Source: Gallionella sp.
GTDB taxonomy: Bacteria; Pseudomonadota; Gammaproteobacteria; Burkholderiales; Gallionellaceae
Length of the DNA: 64,000 nucleotides
NCBI GenBank assembly: GCA_030645955.1
Contig: JAUSMR010000155.1
Span: forward strand, 1-64,000
Direction: 5' to 3'
Shown here: in pieces, positions 17,190 through 27,186 of the stretch
Numbering within the stretch: the first letter of the stretch is position 1
How the letters are laid out: each line of letters begins with the position of its first letter
The notes under the pieces: generated by a model
Seen by the model: the letters and a program-made list of their open reading frames with translations, nothing else
Database searches by the model: none
What the model was told of the DNA's origin: nothing
Position numbers and translations under genes: made by a program

Positions 17190-19151
17190 ATGCGTTCACG
17201 CAACATATTTTTTCTCTGCGCTATCGGGGCGATACTCACGGGCTGCGGTGCGGGTACGCAAGGCTCTGGGACTGCGACTGGCGCAACCGCGATGGGACTG
17301 ACTATCGCCACCAGCAAAACCACCCTCAAATCGGATAATTCGGAAAGCGCAACCATCACGGTAACAGCCTTGAGTTCGGGTAATGTCGTGGCACCCGGCA
17401 TCCCCATCAACTTTTCGGCAGATGGCGGCAGTCTCAGCGCACCTTCTGCGGTGACCGATGCCAATGGTCAGGCCAGTGTTTCTATCAACCCCGGAAGCGC
17501 CAATCAGGGCAACCGCACCGTAACGGTTTCCGCCACCGCCAGCGGAGTCGTCACCCCCGTGTTGGCTCCCATCCAGATCACGGGTTCCGGGGTCACCCTG
17601 TCAACCGGCGCCACCACCCTGATAGCTGGCGGCGCATCTACTACGCTGACGGTGACGGCTGTCAATGCGGGTAATGTCGGCGTATTTAATGCTCCGGTGA
17701 CCTTTTCGGTATCGCCTCCGGGGGCGGTGACGATCACCCCCGCCTCCGGCAATACGGACGGGGCCGGGCGGCTTAGCGTTGCGGTGGCAGGGGTTACGTC
17801 CGGTTCAGCCACGGTGGTTGCTTCAGCACTGGGGGCAACCGCCACGCAAACTTACACTGTCAGCGCATCGGGCAGTGAATTCAAGATCACCTCGCCCGGC
17901 GCAAGTCCCGCACCCCTGACTACCGTGACAGGCAGCCTGATATTCACTGTGCAAGTGGGGGCATCAGGCGCGGCGAATGTGAGGTTTTCTGCCACGATAG
18001 GAACCTGGACGGGCTGCGCAAGCGGAACGGGGACGTCCGTATGCACTGTCGCGGCAGCCACCCCAACCGCCACCCTGGTCTCCGGTGTGGCGGGATTGGC
18101 GAATGTTCAAGTGGAAGGACTGAATGGCAGTGGAAACGTCCTGGTGACCGATGCCCGCACAGTCGCCATCACTTCCGCAGCAACGGCGGCGACCAGCATT
18201 ATCGTGCAGGCGAATGTCAACGTGATTCCGCCCAGCTCGGGAGGCACTGCAAACACGGCTGCCATCACCGCTACCGTCCGTGACATTAATGGTCAACCCG
18301 TAGGCAACGTGCCGGTTGTTTTCACCCTCGTTGACTCTACCGGTGGCGGAGAAACCCTGTCCCCCGTGCTTGCCATGACTTCAGACGGAACCACCCCCAA
18401 CCTTCCGCTGCAAGGGCAGGCGAAAACCACTTTCACTTCCGGCTCGCTGCCTTCCGGGGAAAGTGGTGTCGGCATCACCGCAACGGTGGTGGGCACGGCA
18501 TTGGCTGACACAACCCGCGTGAACATCGGGGGAACGGCGGGTTCCATTTTTATCGGCATGGCATCGAAAATCACCGTGCCCAGCATCGTGACCTACGCCC
18601 TCCCAATGGCATTGCTGGTGGCCGACTCCAATGGCAATCCGGTGCCCGGTGCGATTATCAGCCTCAGCGTCTGGCCATCGCAATACAGGACAGGAGGCTA
18701 TTACAGGATCACCCCATTCACTACCACCACCGACCCAGCCACGGGTATTACTACGATCACATCAGGAACGCTTTACTGCGCCACTAACGTTACCGGAATT
18801 GATCCCGCTACAAATTTTATCCAGGGCGGCCCGGGCGTCGTGCCCCTGCCCAATGAGGACACAAACGAAAACCTGATACTGGATGCGGGAGAAGATGCAA
18901 ATGGTGACGTCTTGCTGACCCCACCCAATTCCAGCGCGGGTGTGCTGCCAACCACGGTCACCGCTGACAGCAGTGGCATCGCCAATTTTGACCTGACTTA
19001 TCTGAAGCAATCGGCATCCTGGATCACCGTGCGGATGCGCGCGCGTGCTTTGGTGCAGGGGAGTGAGTCCACTTCCAGCTTCACTTTCACTCTTCCCGCT
19101 GAAGTGACGGACGTGAGCAGTTGCGCGTTACCCGATTCCCCTTTTAATTGA
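17190..19151 (+). CDS. Lipoprotein with tandem bacterial Ig-like (Big_1) domains
   Basis: A 653-residue exported lipoprotein. The N-terminus MRSRNIFFLCAIGAILTGCG is a signal peptide with lipobox LTGC. The body holds repeated Ig-like domains typical of invasin/intimin Big_1 modules: SATITVTALSSGNVVAPGIPINFSADGG, then TTLTVTAVNAGNVGVFNAPVTFSV, then ITATVRDINGQPVGNVPVVFTL, each with TDANGQAS-type turns. It sits between the MshM-like ATPase and the secretin and carries a promoter and signal peptide closely similar to those of mshL. A role as an outer-membrane-attached accessory of the pilus or secretin is inference. Confidence 0.85.
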   Translation: MRSRNIFFLCAIGAILTGCGAGTQGSGTATGATAMGLTIATSKTTLKSDNSESATITVTALSSGNVVAPGIPINFSADGGSLSAPSAVTDANGQASVSINPGSANQGNRTVTVSATASGVVTPVLAPIQITGSGVTLSTGATTLIAGGASTTLTVTAVNAGNVGVFNAPVTFSVSPPGAVTITPASGNTDGAGRLSVAVAGVTSGSATVVASALGATATQTYTVSASGSEFKITSPGASPAPLTTVTGSLIFTVQVGASGAANVRFSATIGTWTGCASGTGTSVCTVAAATPTATLVSGVAGLANVQVEGLNGSGNVLVTDARTVAITSAATAATSIIVQANVNVIPPSSGGTANTAAITATVRDINGQPVGNVPVVFTLVDSTGGGETLSPVLAMTSDGTTPNLPLQGQAKTTFTSGSLPSGESGVGITATVVGTALADTTRVNIGGTAGSIFIGMASKITVPSIVTYALPMALLVADSNGNPVPGAIISLSVWPSQYRTGGYYRITPFTTTTDPATGITTITSGTLYCATNVTGIDPATNFIQGGPGVVPLPNEDTNENLILDAGEDANGDVLLTPPNSSAGVLPTTVTADSSGIANFDLTYLKQSASWITVRMRARALVQGSESTSSFTFTLPAEVTDVSSCALPDSPFN

Positions 19152-19159
19152 ACAATTAA

Positions 19160-19188
19160 TTGAGCAAAACCCGCAATACTGCTAGGCT
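19160..19188 (+). promoter_or_regulatory. Promoter of mshL
   Basis: TTGAGC (19160-19165), a 17-base spacer, and TAGGCT (19183-19188) with an upstream TGC. Only a few spacer bases differ from the promoter at 17128-17156. It lies 31 bases before the mshL start. Confidence 0.65.
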
Positions 19189-19218
19189 ACAGTCCAAATA
19201 ACGAGAGGTTTAAGAGGC

Positions 19219-20991
19219 ATGCGTTCACGCAATAAAGTTATTCTCTGTGCTGTCGGAGTGATGCTTGCAAGTTGCGGCACCAAGCCGATTCAGCCGGCGA
19301 ACCAGCATATCCAGCAAACGGCGGCACAGTCCTCGACGGCGGACAGTATTCCGCAAACTATCTCAGGCAGCGTGATTCTGCCGCCGCCAAAACCGGCCGG
19401 CAAAGTCGCGACTTACACCGTGGTGGTCACCAATGTCTCCGCGCAGGAAATATTGTTCGCCCTGGCGCGCGATGCAAAAATCAATCTGGACATACACCCC
19501 GGCATTGCAGGAACAGTAACGGTTAACGCCATCAACCAGACGCTGCCGCAAATCCTCACGCGCATCGCCAGGCAGGTGGATATGCGCTACGAACTCGACA
19601 ACGGCACCCTGACCGTGATGCCGGATTCTCCCTACCTGCATAACTACAAGATCGATTATGTGAACATGTCGCGCGACTCGGAAGGTGCGATTTCCGACTC
19701 GACACAGGTCGGCTCCGGTTCATCCGGTGGCGGCGGCGCATCCGGCGGCTCGGGCAATAATTCATCGCTTGGCATCAAGAACACCTCCAGGAACCACTTC
19801 TGGGAAACCCTGATCCAGAATATCAAAGATATTTTGCGCGAAACCGACAAGATACTGCCCACAGGCTCCAGTGAAGTGATCGTGCAGCAAATCAATGCTG
19901 CCAGCAGCACCGGTACTGGCGCACAACCAGCGGGCAAAAAATCGACTGCCAAAAGCGGCATCGAGAACAGCCCCAATCCGGTCAGCGTGGAAGAAGAAGG
20001 CATGACCGTCACGCGACGCAATAATTTCCGCGAAGCAGCTTCAGTCATCGCCAATCCGGAAAATGGTGTCATCACGGTGCGCGCCACCGGAAAACAGCAT
20101 GAGAAAATCCAGGAGTTCATCGACCGGGTCATGTCCAGCGCCCGACGCCAGGTGTTGATCGAGGCAACCGTGGTGGAAGTGCGCCTGAATGACCAATACC
20201 AGCAGGGCATCAACTGGTCGCAATTGCGGCTTGGCAGCAAGGGATTTCAGTTAAGGCAGGCGGGATCTCCAGGTTTGCAGGCTACCAATACCGGCAGCAT
20301 GTTCATCCTGGATTATGCCAATCCGCTTTCCAAGATAGGTAACCTGGCTGCGCAGGTTTCCCTGCTGGAATCGTTCGGCAACGTGAAAGTGTTGTCCAGC
20401 CCCAAGCTGAGCGTCATGAACAACCAGACCGCCATCCTGCGCGTGGTGGATAATCTGGTATATTTCATCGTCAAAGCCGAAACCACCACCAACCAGACTA
20501 GCTCCGTCACCACCTACAGCACCACCGCCAATACCGTGCCGATCGGTTTCACGATGAGCGTCACGCCGCAAATCAACGACAGCGATACAGTGCTGCTCAA
20601 CATGCGCCCCTCGATTTCGCGCCTGCTCGGTTACGTCAACGACCCCAACCCGACGCTGGCTGCTGCTGGAGTAACCAGCCAAATCCCGCAAACCCAGACG
20701 CGCGAAATGGAATCGGTACTGAAAATCGAAAACAACCAGATCGCGGTGATGGGCGGCCTGATGCAAGACAGCGTGAACAATCTCACCGATGCCGTACCCT
20801 TCCTTTCAAAAATACCGTTGCTCGGCAACCTGTTCCAGTACCGCAACGATAAAACAGAAAAAACCGAACTGGTGATCTTCCTGCGCCCGGTGGTTATCAA
20901 GAGCGCCAGTGTGGATGCCGATTTCAGCGAGTTCCGCAGCAGCTTGCCGGATCAGAACTTTTTCAAAGAATCAGCCGGCGGCAAGCCTTAG
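19219..20991 (+). CDS. mshL: MshL, secretin of the MSHA-type pilus
   Basis: Forms the outer-membrane pore through which the pilus or pseudopilus passes. The 590-residue protein has a lipoprotein signal (MRSRNKVILCAVGVMLASCG). An N-domain region follows (ISAQEILFALARDAKINLDIHPGIAGTVTVNAINQTL type), then a Gly/Ser-rich stretch near residue 170, then the secretin core: VLIEATVVEVRLNDQYQQGINW, LSSPKLSVMNNQTAILRVVDN and the C-terminal GGLMQDSVN..PFLSKIPLLGNLF motif. Its first ~15 codons closely resemble those of the preceding lipoprotein gene. Confidence 0.94.
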   Translation: MRSRNKVILCAVGVMLASCGTKPIQPANQHIQQTAAQSSTADSIPQTISGSVILPPPKPAGKVATYTVVVTNVSAQEILFALARDAKINLDIHPGIAGTVTVNAINQTLPQILTRIARQVDMRYELDNGTLTVMPDSPYLHNYKIDYVNMSRDSEGAISDSTQVGSGSSGGGGASGGSGNNSSLGIKNTSRNHFWETLIQNIKDILRETDKILPTGSSEVIVQQINAASSTGTGAQPAGKKSTAKSGIENSPNPVSVEEEGMTVTRRNNFREAASVIANPENGVITVRATGKQHEKIQEFIDRVMSSARRQVLIEATVVEVRLNDQYQQGINWSQLRLGSKGFQLRQAGSPGLQATNTGSMFILDYANPLSKIGNLAAQVSLLESFGNVKVLSSPKLSVMNNQTAILRVVDNLVYFIVKAETTTNQTSSVTTYSTTANTVPIGFTMSVTPQINDSDTVLLNMRPSISRLLGYVNDPNPTLAAAGVTSQIPQTQTREMESVLKIENNQIAVMGGLMQDSVNNLTDAVPFLSKIPLLGNLFQYRNDKTEKTELVIFLRPVVIKSASVDADFSEFRSSLPDQNFFKESAGGKP

Positions 20992-21002
20992 ATTTCCCGA
21001 AC

Positions 21003-22145
21003 ATGAGCCTGCTATTGGATGCACGAAAAAAATCGCAGCAAGCGCAGTCCGCGCAGGGCGTGGATGGCGGCCGTTCCGGATCTGAACTCAGCCTGGAAGA
21101 GCATCCAAACGCGGCAACCACGTCCACGGTTGCCTCACCGGATGCCCCACTATCCAGCGATAGTGCGCGCAGTACCGGGCAAAACCTGTTTAACGCAAAA
21201 TCATCCGCTGCTTCTCCAGCATTTGCGGGCATCAATCGCAATTTACTGCTTGCCCTGGGCGGCACGGTTTTATTGCTCGCAGCCGGAGCAGGCTATGTGT
21301 GGTACCTCGGTTCTGCCAGCAACAACCAGCCTGCAAATCCCGTTGTCCGCGCACCCGCCGCAATGCCGATTGCACAACAGGCTCCTGCCGTAATCGCAAC
21401 GCCCGTTGCGCAACCGGCTCCTGCCATGGCCGAAACGCCTCCGAAAAATATTTCGGCACCTGAGGTTGTTTCCTCAAAGCCCGCCAGCGCCAAACAGCCA
21501 ATGCGTACCGCACGGCCGGCAGCCAGGATGCCATCGCAACAAACACGCAGCAACACGCCGCTGCATATCGAGCAGCATCAGGCCGAATCCATTGATCCAT
21601 TGCTCAACAGCGCCTATCTTGCTTATCGCGAGGGAAAATTTGATCTGGCACAACAACTGTACCGTGAGGCGCTCAGGCTGGATGAAAGTAATATAGACGC
21701 ACTGCTCGGGCTGGCCGTCATCGCGCAGCGTCGCGGCGCGGATAACATGGCGGCACACTATTACGCACAAGTACTGGAACTCAATCCGCGTGACGCAGTG
21801 GCCAATGCCGGAATGTCTGCATTAACCACTGATGACAACCGCGAGAGCCGTTTAAAAATCCTGCTCAATGAACAACAGGATTCATCGTCGCTGCATTTTG
21901 CGTTGGGCAACCACTACGCCGTGCAAGAACGCTGGGGGGAAGCGCAACAATGTTATTTTAACGCCTACAAACTGGAACCTAAAAATGCCGGATTAGCGTT
22001 TAATTTAGCCGTCAGCCTTGAGCGTCTCGGGAAAAACAAGTTGGCTGCACAGCATTACCAAAGCGCCCTGCAACTCGATCCATCGCACAGCGAGGGCTTT
22101 GATCATGCGCAAATTTCACAACGTATCGAAGAGCTGATTCGCTAG
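21003..22145 (+). CDS. mshN: MshN-like membrane-anchored TPR protein
   Basis: A 380-residue protein with a short cytoplasmic N-terminus (MSLLLDARKKSQQ), one transmembrane helix at about residues 80-101 (LLLALGGTVLLLAAGAGYVWYL), a Pro/Ala linker, and C-terminal TPR repeats from about residue 200 (AYLAYREGKFDLAQQLYREALRLDE; AAHYYAQVLELNP; AQCYFNAYKLEP). This architecture and the place between mshL and mshE match MshN, which probably scaffolds the assembly machine. It starts 11 bases after mshL. Confidence 0.85.
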   Translation: MSLLLDARKKSQQAQSAQGVDGGRSGSELSLEEHPNAATTSTVASPDAPLSSDSARSTGQNLFNAKSSAASPAFAGINRNLLLALGGTVLLLAAGAGYVWYLGSASNNQPANPVVRAPAAMPIAQQAPAVIATPVAQPAPAMAETPPKNISAPEVVSSKPASAKQPMRTARPAARMPSQQTRSNTPLHIEQHQAESIDPLLNSAYLAYREGKFDLAQQLYREALRLDESNIDALLGLAVIAQRRGADNMAAHYYAQVLELNPRDAVANAGMSALTTDDNRESRLKILLNEQQDSSSLHFALGNHYAVQERWGEAQQCYFNAYKLEPKNAGLAFNLAVSLERLGKNKLAAQHYQSALQLDPSHSEGFDHAQISQRIEELIR

Positions 22146-22154
22146 CACCGCAAA

Positions 22155-23861
22155 ATGGCAAACAACCCACCAATCCAACAACCGCTGGGACGGATACTGG
22201 TCGGCAAAGGCGTGATCAGCGACGACCAGTTGCGCATCGCCCTGCAGGAACAGAGCAAGACGCATCAGCCGCTGGGGCGGTTACTGGTTCGTCTTGGCTT
22301 TCTCTCGGAAGCCACTATCCGCGATGTGTTGTCGGAAAACCTCGGCCAGGAAAGCACGGACCTCGCCAACGTCATCATAGACCCGGCTTCACTAAGCCTG
22401 ATTCCCAAGGATGTTGCGCGCCGCTATCAATTGATGCCGCTGTCAGTGGATCAAGTCGGCCGCGTGCTGACACTGGCGGTTGCCGATCCTGACAATATCA
22501 TCGCACTGGATCAGGTGCGCGCCCTGCTCAAGGATGAGTATCGCCTGATCACCCAACTCGCCAGCGAATCCGACATCCTGCGCGCGATAGACCAGTACTA
22601 CGGTTTCGAGCTTTCCATCGACGGCATTCTGCATGAAATCGAGCCGGGCGAAATGGAGTACCAGGCGCTGCAATCCGGCGTGAGCGAATTCAGCCAGCCG
22701 GTGGTGCGCCTGATTGATGCGCTGCTCACCGAGGCGGTGCAGCTCGGCGCTTCGGACATTCACTTTGAACCGGAAAACAGCTTTTTGCGCATACGCTATC
22801 GCATTGACGGCGTGCTGCGCCAGATGCGCAGTCTGCACAAAAGCTTCTGGCCGGCGATGGTGGTGCGCCTGAAGGTGATGAGCAACATGAACATCGCCGA
22901 AACGCGCGCGCCGCAGGATGGCCGGATTTCCCTGCGCCTGTCCGGCCGCTCGATCGATTTCCGGGTGGCTTCACATCCCACCACGCACGGCGAAAACCTG
23001 GTGCTGCGTATTCTGGACCGGCAAAAAGGCATCGTGCCGCTTGACCAGCTTGGTTTGGATGATACCGCACTCAACATGCTCAAGATGATCATCTCCAAAC
23101 CGGAAGGCATCGTGCTGGTGACCGGACCCACCGGCAGCGGCAAGACCACCACGCTGTATTCGGTGCTGAATCACGTCAATACCGAGTCGGTCAACATCAT
23201 GACCCTGGAGGATCCGGTCGAATATCCGCTTTCGATGATCCGCCAGACTTCGGTGAACGAATCTGCCAAGATGGACTTCGCCAACGGCATCCGCTCCATG
23301 ATGCGCCAGGATCCGGACATCATTCTGGTCGGCGAAATCCGCGATCATCCCACTGCCGAAATGGCGTTCCGCGCCGCGATGACCGGCCATCAGGTATATT
23401 CGACACTGCACACCAACTCGGCCATCGGCGCGGTCCCCCGTCTGCTCGACATCGGCATCCTGCCGGACATCATGGCTGGCAACGTTATCGGCATCGTGGC
23501 ACAACGTCTGGTGCGCATACTGTGCAACGAATGCAAATATCCATACCAGCCTGACGCCATGGAACGCAAGATGCTCGGGGTCGCCGCCCATCATGACACC
23601 ACGCTGTATCGCGCCGCCGGTTGCGATGTCTGCAACCATCAGGGTTACAAAGGACGGATGGCGATCATAGAAATGCTCAAGATGGATTACGATCTGGATG
23701 ATTTGATTTCAAATCGCGCCAGCACCCGGCAAATCCGCGAGGCCGCGCTTGCCAAGGGATTCCGCCCGCTGGCGGTGGACGGTATCCGGCGCATCCTGCA
23801 AGGAATCACCTCTCTGGCAGAGGTCAGCCGCGTGGTGGATTTATCCGATCGGGTCAACTGA
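22155..23861 (+). CDS. mshE: MshE, GspE/PilB-family assembly ATPase
   Basis: A hexameric cytoplasmic ATPase that drives pilus or pseudopilus assembly. Residues 1-150 hold MshEN-type repeats (PLGRILVGKGVISDDQLRIAL; PLGRLLVRLGFLSEATIRDVL), which bind cyclic-di-GMP in studied MshE proteins. The motor follows with Walker A GPTGSGKTTTLYSVL (about residues 320-334), an Asp box, Walker B RSMMRQDPDIILVGEIRD and a His box. A tetracysteine zinc site is visible as LCNECKYPY..GCDVCNHQGYKG. Length 568 residues is normal. The MshEN match suggests c-di-GMP control of this system. Confidence 0.96.
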   Translation: MANNPPIQQPLGRILVGKGVISDDQLRIALQEQSKTHQPLGRLLVRLGFLSEATIRDVLSENLGQESTDLANVIIDPASLSLIPKDVARRYQLMPLSVDQVGRVLTLAVADPDNIIALDQVRALLKDEYRLITQLASESDILRAIDQYYGFELSIDGILHEIEPGEMEYQALQSGVSEFSQPVVRLIDALLTEAVQLGASDIHFEPENSFLRIRYRIDGVLRQMRSLHKSFWPAMVVRLKVMSNMNIAETRAPQDGRISLRLSGRSIDFRVASHPTTHGENLVLRILDRQKGIVPLDQLGLDDTALNMLKMIISKPEGIVLVTGPTGSGKTTTLYSVLNHVNTESVNIMTLEDPVEYPLSMIRQTSVNESAKMDFANGIRSMMRQDPDIILVGEIRDHPTAEMAFRAAMTGHQVYSTLHTNSAIGAVPRLLDIGILPDIMAGNVIGIVAQRLVRILCNECKYPYQPDAMERKMLGVAAHHDTTLYRAAGCDVCNHQGYKGRMAIIEMLKMDYDLDDLISNRASTRQIREAALAKGFRPLAVDGIRRILQGITSLAEVSRVVDLSDRVN

Positions 23862-23862
23862 C

Positions 23863-25065
23863 ATGGCTCTGTATTCCTACCGTGCCATTAACGACCAGGG
23901 CAAGCCCAGCAAAGGCATGCAGGATGCCGCCAATGTGATCGATCTGGAGTTGCGCCTGAAGCGCGGCGGCCTGGATTTGATCGATGCCAAAGTGGACGAG
24001 GGCAAAGCCGGCTTGAGACGCGGCAAGATCAAGCGCCCCGAAATGATCACCTTTTTTTTCAACCTCGAACAACTCACCCGCGCCGGAGTACCTTTGCTGG
24101 AAAGCATCGCCGATTTGCGCGACACCATGAACGACCATCGTTTCCGCGAAATCATCGCCAGCCTGGTCGAGTCCATCGAAGGCGGCAAAAAACTTTCCCA
24201 GGCCATGGAACAGCATCCCGAAGCGTTCGATAAAATTTTTATCAGCCTCGTTCATGCCGGCGAGGAGAGCGGCCGTTTGCCGGAAATCTTCCTGCACATC
24301 ACCGAATCGCTGAAGTGGCAGGACGAAATGGCGTCGCATACCAAAACCATCATGATCTACCCTGCCTTTGTCGGCACTATCGTGGTGGCGATCACCTTCT
24401 TTCTGATGATTTATCTGGTGCCGCAACTGGTCGGATTCATCAAGGGCATGGGCCAGGAAATTCCCATCCAGACGCGCATACTGCTGGCCACCTCATCTTT
24501 TTTTGTGAATTACTGGTATGCGCTCATCGCCTTGCCGATCGTCCTGCCGATCATCGCCAGGCTGATCATCACTTCCAGCCCGGAGATGCGCATCAGATTC
24601 GACCAGTTCAAGCTTGACATGTGGGTGATCGGCCCGATCCTGCGCAAGATCATACTGGCGCGTTTCGCCAACACCTTCGCCATCATGTACGGCTCCGGCA
24701 TCAGCATCCTCGCCTGCATCGCCAATTCGCGCGACGTGGTCAACAACCTTGCTGTCGCCAAGAGCCTGGATGAGGTCACACACGAAATCGAGTCAGGCAA
24801 AAACCTTACGCAAAGCTTCCAGCAAACCGGCATGTTTCCGCCATTGGTGATACGCATGCTCAAGGTGGGTGAAGCCACCGGTTCGCTGGACAAGGCACTG
24901 CTCAATGTCAGCTACTTTTACGACCGCGACGTGAAGGACTCCATCAAAAAAGTTCAAGTCATGATCGAACCAACCATGACCATCATTCTCGGTGCGCTGC
25001 TCGGCTGGGTGATGCTGTCGGTGTTGACACCCATCTACGACATCATCGGCAAGGTGCAGTTCTGA
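23863..25065 (+). CDS. mshG: MshG, GspF/PilC-family inner-membrane platform protein
   Basis: Polytopic inner-membrane protein that couples the assembly ATPase to pilin polymerisation. The start chosen is the ATG at 23863 (MALYSYRAINDQGK), one base after the mshE stop; longer readings run back through mshE in another frame. The 400-residue protein shows the two GspF repeats (FFFNLEQLTRAGVPLLESI; FANTFAIMYGSGISILACI) and three hydrophobic helices near residues 165-190, 215-235 and 370-395. Confidence 0.95.
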   Translation: MALYSYRAINDQGKPSKGMQDAANVIDLELRLKRGGLDLIDAKVDEGKAGLRRGKIKRPEMITFFFNLEQLTRAGVPLLESIADLRDTMNDHRFREIIASLVESIEGGKKLSQAMEQHPEAFDKIFISLVHAGEESGRLPEIFLHITESLKWQDEMASHTKTIMIYPAFVGTIVVAITFFLMIYLVPQLVGFIKGMGQEIPIQTRILLATSSFFVNYWYALIALPIVLPIIARLIITSSPEMRIRFDQFKLDMWVIGPILRKIILARFANTFAIMYGSGISILACIANSRDVVNNLAVAKSLDEVTHEIESGKNLTQSFQQTGMFPPLVIRMLKVGEATGSLDKALLNVSYFYDRDVKDSIKKVQVMIEPTMTIILGALLGWVMLSVLTPIYDIIGKVQF

Positions 25066-26558
25066 TGAAAAATACCCTGCTGCTATTCCTGAGCGCCAGC
25101 CAGCTCCACGCACAATTCATGGCAGGCGGCAAGATCGCCACACAACGCGATTTCCCTAACTCATCAAGCGGGCAAGAAGAATTCGCCGGCTTTCTGAAAG
25201 CGGTGACTTGTCCGGCATACTTGCTGGTTGATTTGATCGAAGAAGATTTTCGCCAGGAAACCGTTCCACACCTGATCGGCAGCAAACGCACCGCACTATT
25301 GCAGCGGAAGCTTGATCAGTTTTATCGCGGCAGCCCCTTCCATCAAGCCACCCTGCTGCAGCGGCAAAAATCCGGAAGACGCGATGATGATATGTTGTTC
25401 TCGGCGCTGACCAATCCATCACTTATCACCCCCTGGCTGAACATCATGCTGGCGCAAAAAATCCGGCTCGCGGGGATTTATTCGGTGCCGCAGATCAGCG
25501 CGCCGCTGGTCAAGAATCACCCCTCGGACTATCTGCTGCTGATTTCCTGGGAAAAATTTTCCGGGCTGCGCCAAACCTATTTCAGCAAACACCGCCTGCA
25601 AATTTCCCGGCTGACCCCCGTTTACACCGAACAGTCATTCCACAATGCCGTAGTAAAGGAACTTACCCGCACTTACCAATACCTGAAGAGCCTGAGCTTG
25701 CTTCCATCCGGGCAAACACTCGATGTGCGCATCCTGTGCCACCGCGATGACCTGAATCTGCTGCAGGCGGAATTACCCAATAGCCCGGACATGCGCTATG
25801 ACTTCGCGGATATCGAGGAAATCGGCAGGCAACTCAACATCGATTACCTTTTCACCGACTCGGATGCCAGCCAGATCTTTTTGCAACAACTCGCGTCACG
25901 CCCGCCAAAAACCCATTATGCGAATGCCAGCCACACGCATTACTTTACGCTGTGGCAATTAAAACACGCCATTAATCTGGCCAGCGGCGCACTGTTAGCC
26001 GGGACGCTATTGTGGGGTGCGGCCAACCTCTGGCAGAGCAGCGGCGATGCCTCGGAAGCCGGATCGCTCGAAGCCCAGGCGCAGCACACGCTGGGCGAAG
26101 CGCAAAATATCATACTCACCTTTCCAAGCACCTACGCTCCCGCTGTGGACATGAAGAGCGCCGTATCCGTTATGCGCAGGCTGGATCAATATGCGCCCGC
26201 CCCGCCAGACGTGTTGAAGCCGGTCAGTGCGGTGCTTGACCGCTACCCGCAAATCAAACTTGACGACCTCGTCTGGCAGATGAACGCGACCGAGCCAGTC
26301 GCTCCCAACACACTTGCCGATGTTCCGGCGCAGGTCATCACCATCAAAGGGCGCCTGACTGACTTTGCAAGCGACTATCGTGCCATGCTGGGTTATCTGG
26401 AACGCTTTCAAGCCGACCTGGCAGCTCAGGGTTTCCAGGTGACCACATTGGCCAAACCGCTTGATGTCAGCCCGAGCGGCAGCATTGCCGATAAACGCGA
26501 AACCAGCGAGCACGCGCTCGATTTTTCCCTGAAAATTTCGCGGAGACCGCCAACTTGA
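25065..26558 (+). CDS. MshI/PilM-PilN-like assembly protein
   Basis: A 497-residue protein overlapping the mshG stop by one base. Residues ~1-285 look like the actin-fold cytoplasmic part seen in MshI/PilM/GspL (FLKAVTCPAYLLVDLIEEDFRQE, LIGSKRTALLQRKLDQFYRG, DYLLLISWEKFSGLRQTYF). A transmembrane helix follows near residues 302-322 (INLASGALLAGTLLWGAANL) and then a periplasmic alpha/beta part of PilN type. It is thus a one-chain PilM-PilN-like protein. The family assignment rests on architecture and gene order, not on a clear motif. Confidence 0.68.
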   Translation: MKNTLLLFLSASQLHAQFMAGGKIATQRDFPNSSSGQEEFAGFLKAVTCPAYLLVDLIEEDFRQETVPHLIGSKRTALLQRKLDQFYRGSPFHQATLLQRQKSGRRDDDMLFSALTNPSLITPWLNIMLAQKIRLAGIYSVPQISAPLVKNHPSDYLLLISWEKFSGLRQTYFSKHRLQISRLTPVYTEQSFHNAVVKELTRTYQYLKSLSLLPSGQTLDVRILCHRDDLNLLQAELPNSPDMRYDFADIEEIGRQLNIDYLFTDSDASQIFLQQLASRPPKTHYANASHTHYFTLWQLKHAINLASGALLAGTLLWGAANLWQSSGDASEAGSLEAQAQHTLGEAQNIILTFPSTYAPAVDMKSAVSVMRRLDQYAPAPPDVLKPVSAVLDRYPQIKLDDLVWQMNATEPVAPNTLADVPAQVITIKGRLTDFASDYRAMLGYLERFQADLAAQGFQVTTLAKPLDVSPSGSIADKRETSEHALDFSLKISRRPPT

Positions 26559-26571
26559 AGGGGGTGATGGC

Positions 26572-27186
26572 ATGAAATTTTCCGCATCGGACTTCCCGCT
26601 GGTGCGCTGGAACATCCTGGCAATTTGCGCATCGCTGCTCTTCAGCGCACTGGTTCTGTACAGCAGCGGCGAATATGCGGAAAAAACCAAACAAGACCGG
26701 CGCAACGCACAGAGCCAGCTCAACGATGCGCGCAAGCGTTTGACTGCGGCGCATGATGATCAGAAAAACATGGCGATATACGCCGACGAATATGGCACAT
26801 TAATCGAACGTCACATCATCGGCGACGATCACCGCCTGGACTGGATGGAAGGCCTGGAGAAGATTCGTCAAAAGAATCTTGCCGTCGATTTCCGCTACAG
26901 CATCGCACCGCAAAAAATCTATACGCCGCAACCCGCGATAGACAGCGGCAACTTCGACCTCCACTACAGCGAAATGAAACTGCAATTCGACCTGCTGCAC
27001 GAAGGCCAGCTGCTGGATTTTTTCACCGGGTTGCGCAGCCAGATCAAAGGGAAGTACCAGCTCGAAGGCTGCACTGTGAAGCGCGCCAATGATGAAGAGG
27101 GTGCTGCTGCGGCCGTTGCGGTAAACATCAGGGCGGAATGCAGCGGTGGCTGGATTACCCTTAAAAACCGGAATGCGCCACAATGA
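26572..27186 (+). CDS. MshJ/PilO-like assembly protein
   Basis: A 204-residue single-pass inner-membrane protein: helix at about residues 14-34 (ILAICASLLFSALVLYSSGEYA), a coiled-coil segment at about 40-70 (KTKQDRRNAQSQLNDARKRLTAA), then a small periplasmic alpha/beta domain. This is the PilO/GspM/MshJ plan. It starts 13 bases after the MshI-like gene and overlaps the next gene by 4 bases. Confidence 0.65.
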   Translation: MKFSASDFPLVRWNILAICASLLFSALVLYSSGEYAEKTKQDRRNAQSQLNDARKRLTAAHDDQKNMAIYADEYGTLIERHIIGDDHRLDWMEGLEKIRQKNLAVDFRYSIAPQKIYTPQPAIDSGNFDLHYSEMKLQFDLLHEGQLLDFFTGLRSQIKGKYQLEGCTVKRANDEEGAAAAVAVNIRAECSGGWITLKNRNAPQ

